Source: Oscillospiraceae bacterium (GTDB lineage Bacteria; Bacillota; Clostridia; Oscillospirales; Ruminococcaceae). From it: a stretch of DNA of 64,000 nucleotides. Below are positions 16,345-24,977 of this stretch, one piece after another. The stretch is from contig JAFRTG010000027.1 of the NCBI GenBank assembly GCA_017427265.1, positions 278,076-342,075 on the forward strand. Direction: 5' to 3'. Each line of letters starts with the position of its first letter. Position 1 is the stretch's first letter. Under the pieces are notes generated by a model. The model was not told the origin of the DNA. It did not search any database and worked only from the letters and a program-made list of their open reading frames with translations. Made by a program: the position numbers and the translations under genes.

Positions 16345-17668
16345 GCTTGCGCTCGTCAATGATGCGCTTGGACTTGTGCTCGGAACGGGTATTCAGACCG
16401 CCGTCCGGATGCACGATGACACGCGCAGGCTTGACGCCGATTCTGGCCTTGAGTGCTGCGGAGATCTCAGCAGCAACCGTCTCGTCGTCCTTCGGGTTAT
16501 CTGCATTCTTTTCGATCTCGACCGCGTATTTGTTTGTGAAATCCTTTTCAAAGATGCGGATCAGATATTCGCCGGTGATATCATGCTGCTCACGGATGAC
16601 CGCTTCAATGTCGCTCGGGAACACATTGACGGCGGAGACGATGAACATATCGTCCTTTCTGCCGAGAATGTGGATTCTGCCGTGGGTTCTGCCGCACTTG
16701 CACGGTGTCTGGTCGATGCGGCCGATGTCGCCGGTGCGGAAGCGGATCAGCGGTCTTGCGTGCTTGCGCAGCGTGGTAAAGACCAGCTCACCGGTCTCGC
16801 CGGGCGGCAGGATTTCGCCGGTGTGGAGGTCAACGGTCTCGACGAGAATGTGGTTCTCAGCGATGTGCAGGCCGTCGTGGTATTCGCATTGTGCCGCGCA
16901 GGCGCCGAAGATATCGGAAAGACCGTAGAAGTCAAAGACCTCTGCGCCCCAGATGTCCTCGATGGCCTTTCTGGTTGCGTCAATCGAACCGCCGAGCTCA
17001 CCGGCCACAATGATCTTCTTGATGTTGAAATCCTTCTTCGGATCGTAGCCGGATTTCAGTGCCTTCTCACCGAGCTGCCATGCGTAGGAGGGGGAGGTCC
17101 AGATGACGGTCGGCTGATAGGTTTTCAGGATGAACAGCAGGCGTTCGCTCGGAAGCGTACCGCCCCAGATGCACAGTGCGCCGAGGTTCTGTGCGCCGAT
17201 GACGTCCGGGCCGCCGACATACAGAGAGAAGTTCAGCGCGTGCACATAGCGGTCATTCGGTCTCATGCCGATCTGCCAGAACCAGCGGGATTCCGTATCC
17301 TGGAATTCGTCGAAGTCCTTCTTGGTGAACGGGCTCATGGTCGGCACACCGGTCGAACCGGACGATGTGGAAATAAAGACCACATCCTCTTCCGGAACGG
17401 CTGCGAGCTCACCGAGGAACGAGCCGACGCCCTGCGTATCACGCTGGGTTTTCTTGTTGATGAACGGGAACTTCTGAAGATCCGAAAGCTGCTTGATATC
17501 CGACGGCTTCACGCCTGCTTCGTCAAACGAGCGCTTGTAATACGGTGCATGATCGTATGCGAACAGCACGATCTCCTGCAGGTCGGCAAGCTGCCGCTTT
17601 TCAAGCTCTTCACGGGGGAGCGTTTCGAGCTCCTCGTTCCAGTATTTGCTGTTAATATCTCTGCCCAT
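16328..17668 (-). CDS. paaK: Phenylacetate-CoA ligase-like adenylating enzyme
   Basis: A 446-residue member of the PaaK branch of the acyl-CoA synthetases. Visible motifs are the ATP loop (STSSGSTGVPT), YGLSDIFGACAAQCEYHDGLHI and the hinge region (LIRFRTGDIG). It activates an aryl or branched carboxylic acid to its CoA thioester. In anaerobes this family is often found beside indolepyruvate or 2-oxoacid:ferredoxin oxidoreductases, as here. Together with the oxidoreductase and the aminotransferase it could convert phenylacetate-type acids to amino acids by reductive carboxylation, or run the reverse. The substrate is inferred, not shown. Confidence 0.85.
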   Translation of the reverse strand: MGRDINSKYWNEELETLPREELEKRQLADLQEIVLFAYDHAPYYKRSFDEAGVKPSDIKQLSDLQKFPFINKKTQRDTQGVGSFLGELAAVPEEDVVFISTSSGSTGVPTMSPFTKKDFDEFQDTESRWFWQIGMRPNDRYVHALNFSLYVGGPDVIGAQNLGALCIWGGTLPSERLLFILKTYQPTVIWTSPSYAWQLGEKALKSGYDPKKDFNIKKIIVAGELGGSIDATRKAIEDIWGAEVFDFYGLSDIFGACAAQCEYHDGLHIAENHILVETVDLHTGEILPPGETGELVFTTLRKHARPLIRFRTGDIGRIDQTPCKCGRTHGRIHILGRKDDMFIVSAVNVFPSDIEAVIREQHDITGEYLIRIFEKDFTNKYAVEIEKNADNPKDDETVAAEISAALKARIGVKPARVIVHPDGGLNTRSEHKSKRIIDERKLDYTI

Positions 17669-17707
17669 TGTTTTTATCCTCCTAATATATCGAGTAATTC
17701 TATCGGA

Positions 17708-17753
17708 TTGGTATGCATTTATTATACACGGTTTGACGGCATTTGTCCAATAC
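17708..17753 (-). promoter_or_regulatory. Promoter of paaK with shared GTATTGGACAAA element
   Basis: On the minus strand, GTATTGGACAAA (17742-17753) contains the -35 TTGGAC. TATAAT (17721-17726) lies 18 bp downstream, then GCATACCAA (17708-17716). The same element and spacing recur before the oxidoreductase operon and the sulfonate importer. Confidence 0.75.
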
Positions 17754-17779
17754 CGGCATTTTATAATGAGCGATAGAAT

Positions 17780-18676
17780 TTATTGATAAGTAAAGTTCTT
17801 TTCAATGAATGCCCACTTCTTGTCGCGGGATTCAATGACTGTCTTGATATCGTCAAGATCGAGGTGTTTGAAGCGTCCCTGTTTTTTCAGGTATGCTTCG
17901 ACGCTGGTAAAGTCCTTCGGCTTATGATTCAGCGTAAATTCGCCGTTTTCGTATTCCGCAAGATACCAGAGGCCGCAGTCCACGACTTCCTTTGCGATCT
18001 CGACCGTTTCATCCGGCGCGATGCCCCAGCCGGTCGGACAGGGCGCGATCACATGGATATATTTTGTACCCTTGATTCTGGAAGCCTTTTCGACCTTTTT
18101 GATGAAATCCGGCAGGTAACCGACGCTTGCTGTTGCCGCATAGGGAATATCATGCGCGGCTGCAATCTCAAACATATTCTTTTTCGGGCGCAGATTGCCG
18201 TGGATATTCGCACCGGCCGGCGTGGTTGTTGTTCTTGCACCGAACGGCGTCAGGCCGCTCTTCTGGATGCCGGTGTTCATATAGGCTTCGTTGTCGTAGC
18301 AGATATAGATGATGTTGTCATTGCGGTCGATTGCGCCGGACAGTGCCTGAATGCCGATGTCCGCCGTGCCGCCGTCGCCTGCAAAGCCGACTGCTGTGAA
18401 ATCGCTGTAGCCCTTTGCACGCAGACCGGTCTCAATACCGGTCAGCATGGATGCCGTGCCGGCAAAGGTCGAAATGATCGAGTTGTTCGAGAAGCAGAGC
18501 TGCGGAAAATTGAAACCGACCGCCGACATACATCCTGCCGGCAGCACAGAAACCGCATTCTGCCCAAGCACCTTGAGTGCTGCCCGGACGGCAAGGCTGC
18601 CGCCGCATCCTGCACAGGCCTTGTGCCCGTAGAAATATTCGTCGCGGGAAAGCCGTTCAGCTGTTGGATTCGCCAT
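17780..18676 (-). CDS. 2-oxoacid:ferredoxin oxidoreductase, beta (TPP) subunit
   Basis: A 298-residue subunit. The N-terminal Cys motif is HKACAGCGGSLAVR, and the thiamine-pyrophosphate/Mg site is GDGGTADIGIQALSGAIDRND followed by YICYDNEAYMNTG. I start at 18676 (MANPTAERL) because GGAGGTG lies six nt upstream; a GTG nine nt earlier is weaker. It overlaps the alpha gene by 20 nt. With alpha, gamma and delta it makes the four-subunit POR/VOR-type enzyme that oxidatively decarboxylates a 2-oxoacid to acyl-CoA with ferredoxin, or works in reverse. Confidence 0.92.
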   Translation of the reverse strand: MANPTAERLSRDEYFYGHKACAGCGGSLAVRAALKVLGQNAVSVLPAGCMSAVGFNFPQLCFSNNSIISTFAGTASMLTGIETGLRAKGYSDFTAVGFAGDGGTADIGIQALSGAIDRNDNIIYICYDNEAYMNTGIQKSGLTPFGARTTTTPAGANIHGNLRPKKNMFEIAAAHDIPYAATASVGYLPDFIKKVEKASRIKGTKYIHVIAPCPTGWGIAPDETVEIAKEVVDCGLWYLAEYENGEFTLNHKPKDFTSVEAYLKKQGRFKHLDLDDIKTVIESRDKKWAFIEKNFTYQ

Positions 18677-19838
18677 TGCCGTCACCTCCGATTCCGATAA
18701 AGTTTACATGTTCTGTGCCGCTCCGGATATCTGCAAAAATCTGCGCGATATCGCCGGCGGAGATGTTTCTGCCGCCCAAGCCTCCGATGAAATTATAGCC
18801 CGGAAGCTGAATTCCCGCTTTTTGCAGCGCGGAATTGACATTTGTAAAGACCGTGCCCTCATTGCCGAAGGAAATATCCTTTTCCAGCACGCCGAATGCC
18901 TTTGCACTTTTAAGTGCTGCGGCGATTTCCTCATTCGGGAACGGCCGCATATAGCGGATGCGCACAACGCCCGCTTTGATGCCCTGCGCACGCAGTTTGT
19001 CGGCCGTTTCGCGGCAGAGTCCTGCAATGCTGCCGAGCGTCACGAGGATATAGTCTGCATCCTCTGCGCGGTAGCTGTCCAGCAGACCGGAATACCGTCT
19101 GCCGAAGATCTCCGCAAATGCGTCCTCGGTTTCGCGGACAGCTTCTTTTGCTGCAAGCATTCCTTCATGCGCCTTATATTTGAAAATATAGTTGGTATCC
19201 GGCCCGGCCGAGAACGCCATGTTTTTCGGGTTGTCGAAATCAATGCGGTTTTCGGTCACATAGGGCGGCAGGAATCTGTCTGCCTGCTTTTGCTCCGGAA
19301 TCTCAACTGTTTCATATGTATGCGTGAGCACAAAGCCGTCCAGATTGACCATGACCGGCGTGGAAACACGGCTGTCCTCTGCGATGCGCCAGCTCATCAG
19401 CGCAAGATCAAGCGCCTCCTGTGCGTTTTCCGCATAGACCTGAATCCAGCCGCTGTCCAGCTGCGAAAGACTGTCGCGCTGGTCGCCGTAGATGTTCCAC
19501 GGCAGCGCGGTCGAACGGTCTGCGTTCATCATGACGATCGGGAACCGTCCGCCGGATGCGTAATACAGACATTCTGCCATGTAAAGCAGTCCCTGCGAGG
19601 AGGTTGCCGTGAAGGCTCTTGCGCCGGCCGCACTTGCGCCGATCGCGCAGGAGAGTGCCGAGTGCTCCGATTCCACATGGATAAACTCCGATTTCAGGCT
19701 GCCGTCCTCGACCATCTCCGAGAGCCGTTCCACAACGATTGTCTGCGGGGTGATCGGATATGCAGAGATGACATCGGGCTTTGCAAGGCGGATGCCCTCG
19801 GCAAATGCCTCATTGCCGGATAAAAACCGTTTGCTCAT
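18657..19838 (-). CDS. 2-oxoacid:ferredoxin oxidoreductase, alpha subunit
   Basis: A 393-residue subunit with the family motifs AYPITPQTIVVERLSE, FIHVESEHSALS and ATSSQGLLYMAE, and a C-terminal FIGGLGGRNIS region. This matches the alpha chain of pyruvate/2-oxoisovalerate ferredoxin oxidoreductases of the four-subunit type. Its start overlaps the stop of the delta gene (ATGA) and its end overlaps beta, so the four genes are tightly coupled. Motifs alone do not separate pyruvate, branched-chain or aryl substrates. The adjacent PaaK and aminotransferase favour an aryl or branched substrate. Confidence 0.92.
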   Translation of the reverse strand: MSKRFLSGNEAFAEGIRLAKPDVISAYPITPQTIVVERLSEMVEDGSLKSEFIHVESEHSALSCAIGASAAGARAFTATSSQGLLYMAECLYYASGGRFPIVMMNADRSTALPWNIYGDQRDSLSQLDSGWIQVYAENAQEALDLALMSWRIAEDSRVSTPVMVNLDGFVLTHTYETVEIPEQKQADRFLPPYVTENRIDFDNPKNMAFSAGPDTNYIFKYKAHEGMLAAKEAVRETEDAFAEIFGRRYSGLLDSYRAEDADYILVTLGSIAGLCRETADKLRAQGIKAGVVRIRYMRPFPNEEIAAALKSAKAFGVLEKDISFGNEGTVFTNVNSALQKAGIQLPGYNFIGGLGGRNISAGDIAQIFADIRSGTEHVNFIGIGGDGNGESNS

Positions 19839-20128
19839 TTGTGCTCTGCCTCCGTTCCGATTGCGCCGATTTTACAGATTTTAGCGCAGATGCCGCATCC
19901 CTTGCAGAAATCATAGTCAATGACGGCCTTGCCGTTTTGAATCGCAATCACGCCGTCCGGACAGTATAAATAGCACTGCTCGCAGCCGATACATCGCCCT
20001 GTGTCAATCACCGGCCGGATACTGCGCCAGCCGCTGTTGACGGTTACCAGATAGCCCGCTTCAAATGCGGTTGCCTCCGGGATTTCCGCTGCGGAAAATG
20101 TTTTCTTTTCTCTGAGGAAGGGTTTCAT
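19835..20128 (-). CDS. 2-oxoacid:ferredoxin oxidoreductase, delta (2x 4Fe-4S) subunit
   Basis: A 97-residue ferredoxin-like chain with two cluster motifs, CIGCEQCYLYCP and CKGCGICAKICK. This is the electron-transfer subunit of the four-subunit oxidoreductases. It overlaps the gamma gene by 4 nt (ATGA) and the alpha gene by 4 nt. Confidence 0.93.
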   Translation of the reverse strand: MKPFLREKKTFSAAEIPEATAFEAGYLVTVNSGWRSIRPVIDTGRCIGCEQCYLYCPDGVIAIQNGKAVIDYDFCKGCGICAKICKIGAIGTEAEHK

Positions 20129-20640
20129 TTCTGCACCGCCTCTCTGGCCAGCTTCACAGCGCCGATGTTGCGCGCCTGAATTTTCTGCGGCATATAGCCC
20201 TCGATTGCGCTGACCGCCTGTTCTTCCGTGATGTAACCCGACAGCGCCGACACGATGCCGAGCATGACGGTGTTGACCGTCGGCAGCCGGAATTCCGCTG
20301 CAATGGCTTCGCCGTCAAAGGGGAAGGCACCGGGAATCGGCAGCTTCGAGTTGACGATGATTCTGCCGCCGGGCTTCAGCTGTGCCGAAAGGTCTGGCGT
20401 GTACAGCGTATCATCGAGCACGACGATAAAATCTGCCTGCTCGGTCTGACTGCGGTCAAGCACCGGCTTTTCATCGAGCTTTGTAAATGCCCTGACCGGT
20501 GCACCGCGCCGTTCCGGACCGAAGGACGGGAATGCCAGCGCATACTGTGCATCATTGTCTGCGGTGTAGGCCGCGCCGAACAGCTTTGCTGCCGTAAAGG
20601 CGCCCTGGCCGCCGCGTCCGAGCCAAAGAATTTCTTTCAT
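20125..20640 (-). CDS. 2-oxoacid:ferredoxin oxidoreductase, gamma subunit
   Basis: A 171-residue subunit with the typical N-terminus (WLGRGGQGAFTAAKLFG) and the GPERRGAPVRAF and NTVMLGI motifs. It is the first gene of the gamma-delta-alpha-beta order. The leader is short (about 30 nt from the -10), with AGGAG nine nt before the ATG. The promoter is one of three with the GTATTGGACAAA element. Confidence 0.92.
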   Translation of the reverse strand: MKEILWLGRGGQGAFTAAKLFGAAYTADNDAQYALAFPSFGPERRGAPVRAFTKLDEKPVLDRSQTEQADFIVVLDDTLYTPDLSAQLKPGGRIIVNSKLPIPGAFPFDGEAIAAEFRLPTVNTVMLGIVSALSGYITEEQAVSAIEGYMPQKIQARNIGAVKLAREAVQK

Positions 20641-20660
20641 AATCTCATTCTCCTACCTGT

Positions 20661-20706
20661 TTGGTATGCTATTATGATACACCGTTTTCCGGTTTTTGTC
20701 CAATAC
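20661..20706 (-). promoter_or_regulatory. Promoter of the oxidoreductase operon with shared element
   Basis: On the minus strand, GTATTGGACAAA (20695-20706) includes the -35 TTGGAC. An 18-bp spacer is followed by TATCAT (20674-20679) and GCATACCAA (20661-20669). It aligns closely with the paaK promoter, including the CGGTGTAT/CCGTGTAT stretch before the -10. Confidence 0.75.
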
Positions 20707-20719
20707 GAAAGAATAATTG

Positions 20720-21643
20720 TCAGTTATCAGTTTTTTCGATACCGAGATACCGTTTCAGCTCCTCAATGTAGATCGTTCCGGCCTTGCTGCGCAGTGTCTT
20801 TTTCAGCGTGACATAGCCGATCTCCATTGCGTCCTCGTCCTCGGTTTCAAACGGCACGGCGATATAGTCGCTGCCGTTGAGCTCCTCGCAGATGATGCCG
20901 GAGCACAGCGTATAGCCGTTCAGACCGATCATCAGATTGAGCATCGTAGCGCGGTCGTTCGCCTTGATCGTGCGCGGATATTCCGCTGTGCTCAGAATCT
21001 CCTCTGCATAGTAGAACGAGCTGTTTGCGCCCTGCTCAAAGGAAAGGCAGGGGTAATCCGCAAGATCGGCCAGGGTGATATTTTTCTGCGCTGCGAGCGG
21101 ATGCCCCTTCCAGAGATACACAAACGGGCGGCATTTTGTCTGCGGCGTGAATTCCAGATTGTTTGTGTGGAGCAGCTTGGTGATCGCCTTGCGGTTGAAG
21201 TCGTTGAGATACAGAATGCCGATCTCGCTGCGAAGATTCGCCACATCGCTGATGATCTCGGCTGTTTTGGTCTCGCGGATTGCAAACTCATATTTTGCCG
21301 TATCAAACCGCTTGACCATCTCCACGAACGCCTTGACCGCAAAGGAATAGTGCTGCGTCGAGACACCGAATTTCTTTTTGATATTGCCCCTGGCGTTGTA
21401 TTTTTCCGTCAGGATATCAAACTGTCCGACAACCTGATGCGCATACTGCAAAAACTCCGCGCCGTCATTTGTGACGGTGACACCGCGGCCGCTGCGGTTG
21501 AAAATCAGGATGCCGGTTTCCTTTTCCAACTCCTGCACAGAAGCCGTCAGGGAAGGCTGCGAGACATAAAGCTGTTCCGCCGCCTTGTTCATGGAGCCGG
21601 TTTCTGCAATAATCAGTGCATATTTCAGCTGCTGCAAAGTCAT
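20720..21643 (-). CDS. LysR-family transcriptional regulator (paralogue 1)
   Basis: A 307-residue LysR regulator. The N-terminal HTH is MTLQQLKYALIIAETGSMNKAAEQLYVSQPSLTASVQELE, followed by a substrate-binding domain. It lies 15 nt after the cysteine synthase gene in the same direction and just upstream of the oxidoreductase promoter. It is clearly paralogous to the regulator at 36593 beside metE, with near-identical HTH and shared stretches such as SQHY and KTAEII. It probably senses a sulfur metabolite such as O-acetylserine and controls these operons. That role is inferred from context. Confidence 0.88.
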   Translation of the reverse strand: MTLQQLKYALIIAETGSMNKAAEQLYVSQPSLTASVQELEKETGILIFNRSGRGVTVTNDGAEFLQYAHQVVGQFDILTEKYNARGNIKKKFGVSTQHYSFAVKAFVEMVKRFDTAKYEFAIRETKTAEIISDVANLRSEIGILYLNDFNRKAITKLLHTNNLEFTPQTKCRPFVYLWKGHPLAAQKNITLADLADYPCLSFEQGANSSFYYAEEILSTAEYPRTIKANDRATMLNLMIGLNGYTLCSGIICEELNGSDYIAVPFETEDEDAMEIGYVTLKKTLRSKAGTIYIEELKRYLGIEKTDN

Positions 21644-21658
21644 GCTCTCACCTCATTA

Positions 21659-22567
21659 TCAGAATAATCCGGTACTGAAATAACGGTCGCCGCGGTCGGG
21701 GAATACCGTCACGATATTGCCGCTTTGGACGCGCTCAGTCAGTTTCAGAACCGCAGCCATCGCCGCACCCGACGATGAACCTGCAAAAATGCCCTCTGTT
21801 TTCGCAAGCAGACGGGCGGTTTCAAAGGCTTCCCCGTCGTTCACCTTGATGACATCATCAACCAGTGACATATCCATTGTATCTGCGATGAAATCATTGC
21901 CGATGCCCTCGATGTTGTAGTCGCTGTGTTCGCCGCCGCCCATGGTCGAGCCGACCGGATCGGCAAGGATGCCGCGGATCGCCGGGTTCTGCTCCTTCAG
22001 ATAGCGCAGAATGCCGGAGTAGGTTCCGCCGCTGCCCGCGCCTGCGACAACGTAGTCGATTTTGCCGTCCAGATCTTTGTAGATCTCCCTGCCGGTTGTT
22101 TCGTAGTGGGCGAGGGGATTGCTCCGGTTTTTGAACTGCTCCAGCGAGATTGAGCCGGGGATTTCCGCCTTGATCTGCTCTGCCTTTTCGACGGCGCCGA
22201 GCATGCCCTTTTCACGCGGCGTATTGATGACCTCTGCACCGAGCGCGCGCATCAAAGCCTGCTTTTCTGCTGAAAACTTTGTCGGTACGACAAAAATGAT
22301 GCGGTAGCCGCGGTTCAGCGCCGCGAATGCAATGCCGAGCCCCGTATTGCCTGCGGTCGCTTCGACAATCGTGCCGCCGGCTTTGAGCAGGCCGCGCTGT
22401 TCGGCGTCGTTGACCATATAAAGTCCGGTTCTGTCCTTGACACTGCCGGACGGGTTCCAGAGCTCCAGCTTTGCAAAGACATTCACGCCCTTATTTTTCA
22501 CGATGTTTCCGAGCCTGACCAGCGGCGTATGACCGATCAGCGCCTGCATCGAATCATAATACTGCAT
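21659..22567 (-). CDS. cysK: Cysteine synthase / cystathionine beta-synthase-type enzyme
   Basis: A 302-residue fold-type II PLP enzyme. The PLP lysine is in NPSGSVKDRTG, the substrate loop is EATAGNTGLGIAFAA and the phosphate loop is GAGSGGTYSG. The start at 22567 (MQYYDSMQALIGHTPL) has GGAGGGG upstream and overlaps the end of the hydrolase gene by 14 nt. Placed after S-adenosylhomocysteine hydrolase and beside a cystathionine gamma-lyase-type gene, it may act as MccA. In that role it would condense homocysteine with O-acetylserine to cystathionine, in addition to or instead of making cysteine from sulfide. Confidence 0.88.
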   Translation of the reverse strand: MQYYDSMQALIGHTPLVRLGNIVKNKGVNVFAKLELWNPSGSVKDRTGLYMVNDAEQRGLLKAGGTIVEATAGNTGLGIAFAALNRGYRIIFVVPTKFSAEKQALMRALGAEVINTPREKGMLGAVEKAEQIKAEIPGSISLEQFKNRSNPLAHYETTGREIYKDLDGKIDYVVAGAGSGGTYSGILRYLKEQNPAIRGILADPVGSTMGGGEHSDYNIEGIGNDFIADTMDMSLVDDVIKVNDGEAFETARLLAKTEGIFAGSSSGAAMAAVLKLTERVQSGNIVTVFPDRGDRYFSTGLF

Positions 22568-23810
22568 GTGATTCCCCTCCATAGAGGTATGCACGCTGTT
22601 CATCCGTCAGCGTATCAATTTCAATCTGCATACTTGCGAGCTTCTGCCGTGCGACGGCTTCGTCCACTTCGCGCGGCACATTGTTCAGCACGGATGTAAC
22701 CGCATCGCGGTGTGCAATCAGCCATTCGGCACTCCGCGCCTGAATGGCAAAGCTCATATCCATGATCTCCGCCGGGTGACCGTCACCGGCCGCCAGATTG
22801 ACCAGTCTGCCCTCTGCAATGACGTAGACCGTCACGCCATTCGGCAGCGTGTACCCGGTGATATTGTTCCTTGCTTCAAACGATTTCACCGCGAGCCTTC
22901 TGAGCCCTGCCATATCAACTTCGACATCGAAATGGCCTGCATTGCTGAGAATCGCGCCCTCATGCATTCTGAGGAAGCTCTTTTCGGTGATGACATGGCT
23001 GCATCCCGTTACTGTGACGAAGAAGTCACCGAGCGGTGCGGCATCCTCCATTTTCATGACCGTGAAGCCGTCCATGACCGCCTCGATTGCCTTGACCGGG
23101 TCAACCTCGGTGACGATGACCTTTGCACCCAGCCCCTTTGCGCGCATCGCCGCGCCTTTTCCGCACCAGCCGTAGCCCGCAATGACAACGGTCTTGCCTG
23201 CGACAATCAGATTTGTCGTGCGGTTGATGCCGTCCCAGACGGACTGGCCTGTGCCGTAGCGGTTGTCAAACAGATGCTTGGAGTCTGCATCATTGACCAG
23301 CATCATCGGGAATTTCAGTTCATTGGCCGCTGCCATTGCCTTGAGCCGCAGAATGCCGGTCGTGGTTTCTTCGCAGCCTCCGATGACATTTGCAAGATAC
23401 TGCGGGTATTCCTTGTGAATCAGCGTGACAAGGTCGCTGCCGTCGTCAATGATAAAGTGCGGCTTTGCCTCGATCACACGGCGCGTATGCGCTTCGTATT
23501 CTTCCGGCGTAACGCCGTGCCATGCATAGACATTCAGGCTGCTGTGCACAAGCGCTGCTGCAATATCGTCCTGCGTCGAAAGGGGATTGGAGCCGGTGAT
23601 ATACATCTCCGCGCCGCCTGCCGCAAGAACACGGCAGAGATATGCGGTCTTTGCTTCCAGATGAATGGACAGCGCAATGCGCTTGCCTGCGAACGGCTTT
23701 GTCTTTGCAAATTCAGCTTCGATGCCGCGCAGCAGCGGCATATTTCCTTTTACCCACTGTATTTTCCGTTCGCCGCTTTCCCAGAGCGCAATATCCCTGA
23801 TTTCAGACAT
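22554..23810 (-). CDS. ahcY: S-adenosylhomocysteine hydrolase
   Basis: A 418-residue enzyme splitting S-adenosylhomocysteine to homocysteine and adenosine. The substrate region LSIHLEAKTAYLCRVLAAGG and the NAD site (VVIAGYGWCGKGAAMRAKGLGA) with TEVDP are clear. The C-terminus ends after EQRAYLYGG and lacks the PDHYRY tail of the longer bacterial and eukaryotic forms, so it is the shorter Thermotoga/archaeal-like type. The start at 23810 (MSEIRDIALWESG) overlaps the upstream lyase gene by 8 nt. It supplies homocysteine to the adjacent transsulfuration enzymes. Confidence 0.93.
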   Translation of the reverse strand: MSEIRDIALWESGERKIQWVKGNMPLLRGIEAEFAKTKPFAGKRIALSIHLEAKTAYLCRVLAAGGAEMYITGSNPLSTQDDIAAALVHSSLNVYAWHGVTPEEYEAHTRRVIEAKPHFIIDDGSDLVTLIHKEYPQYLANVIGGCEETTTGILRLKAMAAANELKFPMMLVNDADSKHLFDNRYGTGQSVWDGINRTTNLIVAGKTVVIAGYGWCGKGAAMRAKGLGAKVIVTEVDPVKAIEAVMDGFTVMKMEDAAPLGDFFVTVTGCSHVITEKSFLRMHEGAILSNAGHFDVEVDMAGLRRLAVKSFEARNNITGYTLPNGVTVYVIAEGRLVNLAAGDGHPAEIMDMSFAIQARSAEWLIAHRDAVTSVLNNVPREVDEAVARQKLASMQIEIDTLTDEQRAYLYGGESHAVL

Positions 23811-24966
23811 TCGGCGCCGCCTTTCCGATGGCCTGCTCCAGATCGGCAAGAATATCCGCAATGTTTTCAATGCCGGTTGACAGGCGGATCAGTCCGTCCG
23901 TGATGCCGACCTTTTTGCGGATATCGGCCGGAATCGAAGCGTGCGTCATCGTCGCGGGGTGGCAGACCAGCGACTCCACGCCGCCGAGACTTTCCGCAAG
24001 CATAATGAGCTGCAGACTCTCGAAAAATCTGTTGATATCATAGCCCTCGTGCAGTTCAAAGGAGATCATGACGCCGCCGTTTTTCGCCTGCTTTTTGTTG
24101 ATCTCATAGCCCTGTGCATCCGGCAGACCGGGATAATAAACCGTTTTGACAGCCGGATGGTTTTTGAGATATTCCGCGGCCTTCTGCGCGTTTTCCACAT
24201 GTCTGTCCATGCGGACGGCCAGCGTCTTGATGCCGCGAATCAGCAGGAACGAGTCAAACGGGCCGAGCACGCCGCCGGTCGAATTCTGGATAAACGCGAT
24301 TTTCTGTGCGAGCTCTTTGCTGTTCACAACGGCAAGTCCCGCGACGACATCGCTGTGGCCGCCGAGGTATTTTGTTGCGCTGTGCACGACGATATCTGCG
24401 CCGAGTTCGAGCGGCTTCTGCAGATACGGCGTCATGAAGGTGTTGTCCACGATGACGAGCAGTCCGTGCTTATGCGAAATCTCTGCAACGCCTGCAATAT
24501 CCGTGACCGTCATCAGCGGGTTGGCCGGGCTTTCGATGATGACCGCCTTCACATCATCGGTGATCTGCGTTTCATATTTTGCAAGGTTTGCGGTATCCGC
24601 GATGGTATATGTGATGCCGAAATGGTTGAATACCTTATCGAGCACGCGGAAGGTTCCGCCGTAGACATTGCTGGAAATCAGTACGCGGTCGCCGCTGTTC
24701 AGCAGACTAAGAACCGCCGTAATTGCAGCCATGCCGGAGCCGAATGCAAAGCCTGCATAGCCGCCCTCCAGTTCTGCGATCAGCTTTTCAAGAGCCTCAC
24801 GGGTCGGGTTGCCGGTGCGGGAATATTCGTATCCGCGCATTTTTCCGAGTCCGTCCTGCTGATAGGTCGATGTCTGATAGATCGGCACATTGACTGCGCC
24901 GGTGTGGATATCGCTGGAAATGCCGCCGTGAATGAGTGCGGTCTCTGTATGTTCAAATCTGCTCAT
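23803..24966 (-). CDS. Cystathionine gamma-lyase/synthase family PLP enzyme
   Basis: A 387-residue Cys/Met-metabolism PLP enzyme. The PLP lysine lies in VHSATKYLGGHSDVVAG, with YEYSRTGNPTREALE and FGSGMAAITAVL as cofactor motifs. Sequence alone does not separate MetB, MetC and MccB. The neighbouring S-adenosylhomocysteine hydrolase and cystathionine-synthase-type enzyme suggest gamma-lyase (MccB) activity, releasing cysteine from cystathionine. It sits between the methyltransferase and hydrolase genes in one operon. Confidence 0.9.
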   Translation of the reverse strand: MSRFEHTETALIHGGISSDIHTGAVNVPIYQTSTYQQDGLGKMRGYEYSRTGNPTREALEKLIAELEGGYAGFAFGSGMAAITAVLSLLNSGDRVLISSNVYGGTFRVLDKVFNHFGITYTIADTANLAKYETQITDDVKAVIIESPANPLMTVTDIAGVAEISHKHGLLVIVDNTFMTPYLQKPLELGADIVVHSATKYLGGHSDVVAGLAVVNSKELAQKIAFIQNSTGGVLGPFDSFLLIRGIKTLAVRMDRHVENAQKAAEYLKNHPAVKTVYYPGLPDAQGYEINKKQAKNGGVMISFELHEGYDINRFFESLQLIMLAESLGGVESLVCHPATMTHASIPADIRKKVGITDGLIRLSTGIENIADILADLEQAIGKAAPNV

Positions 24967-24977
24967 GATGATTCTCC

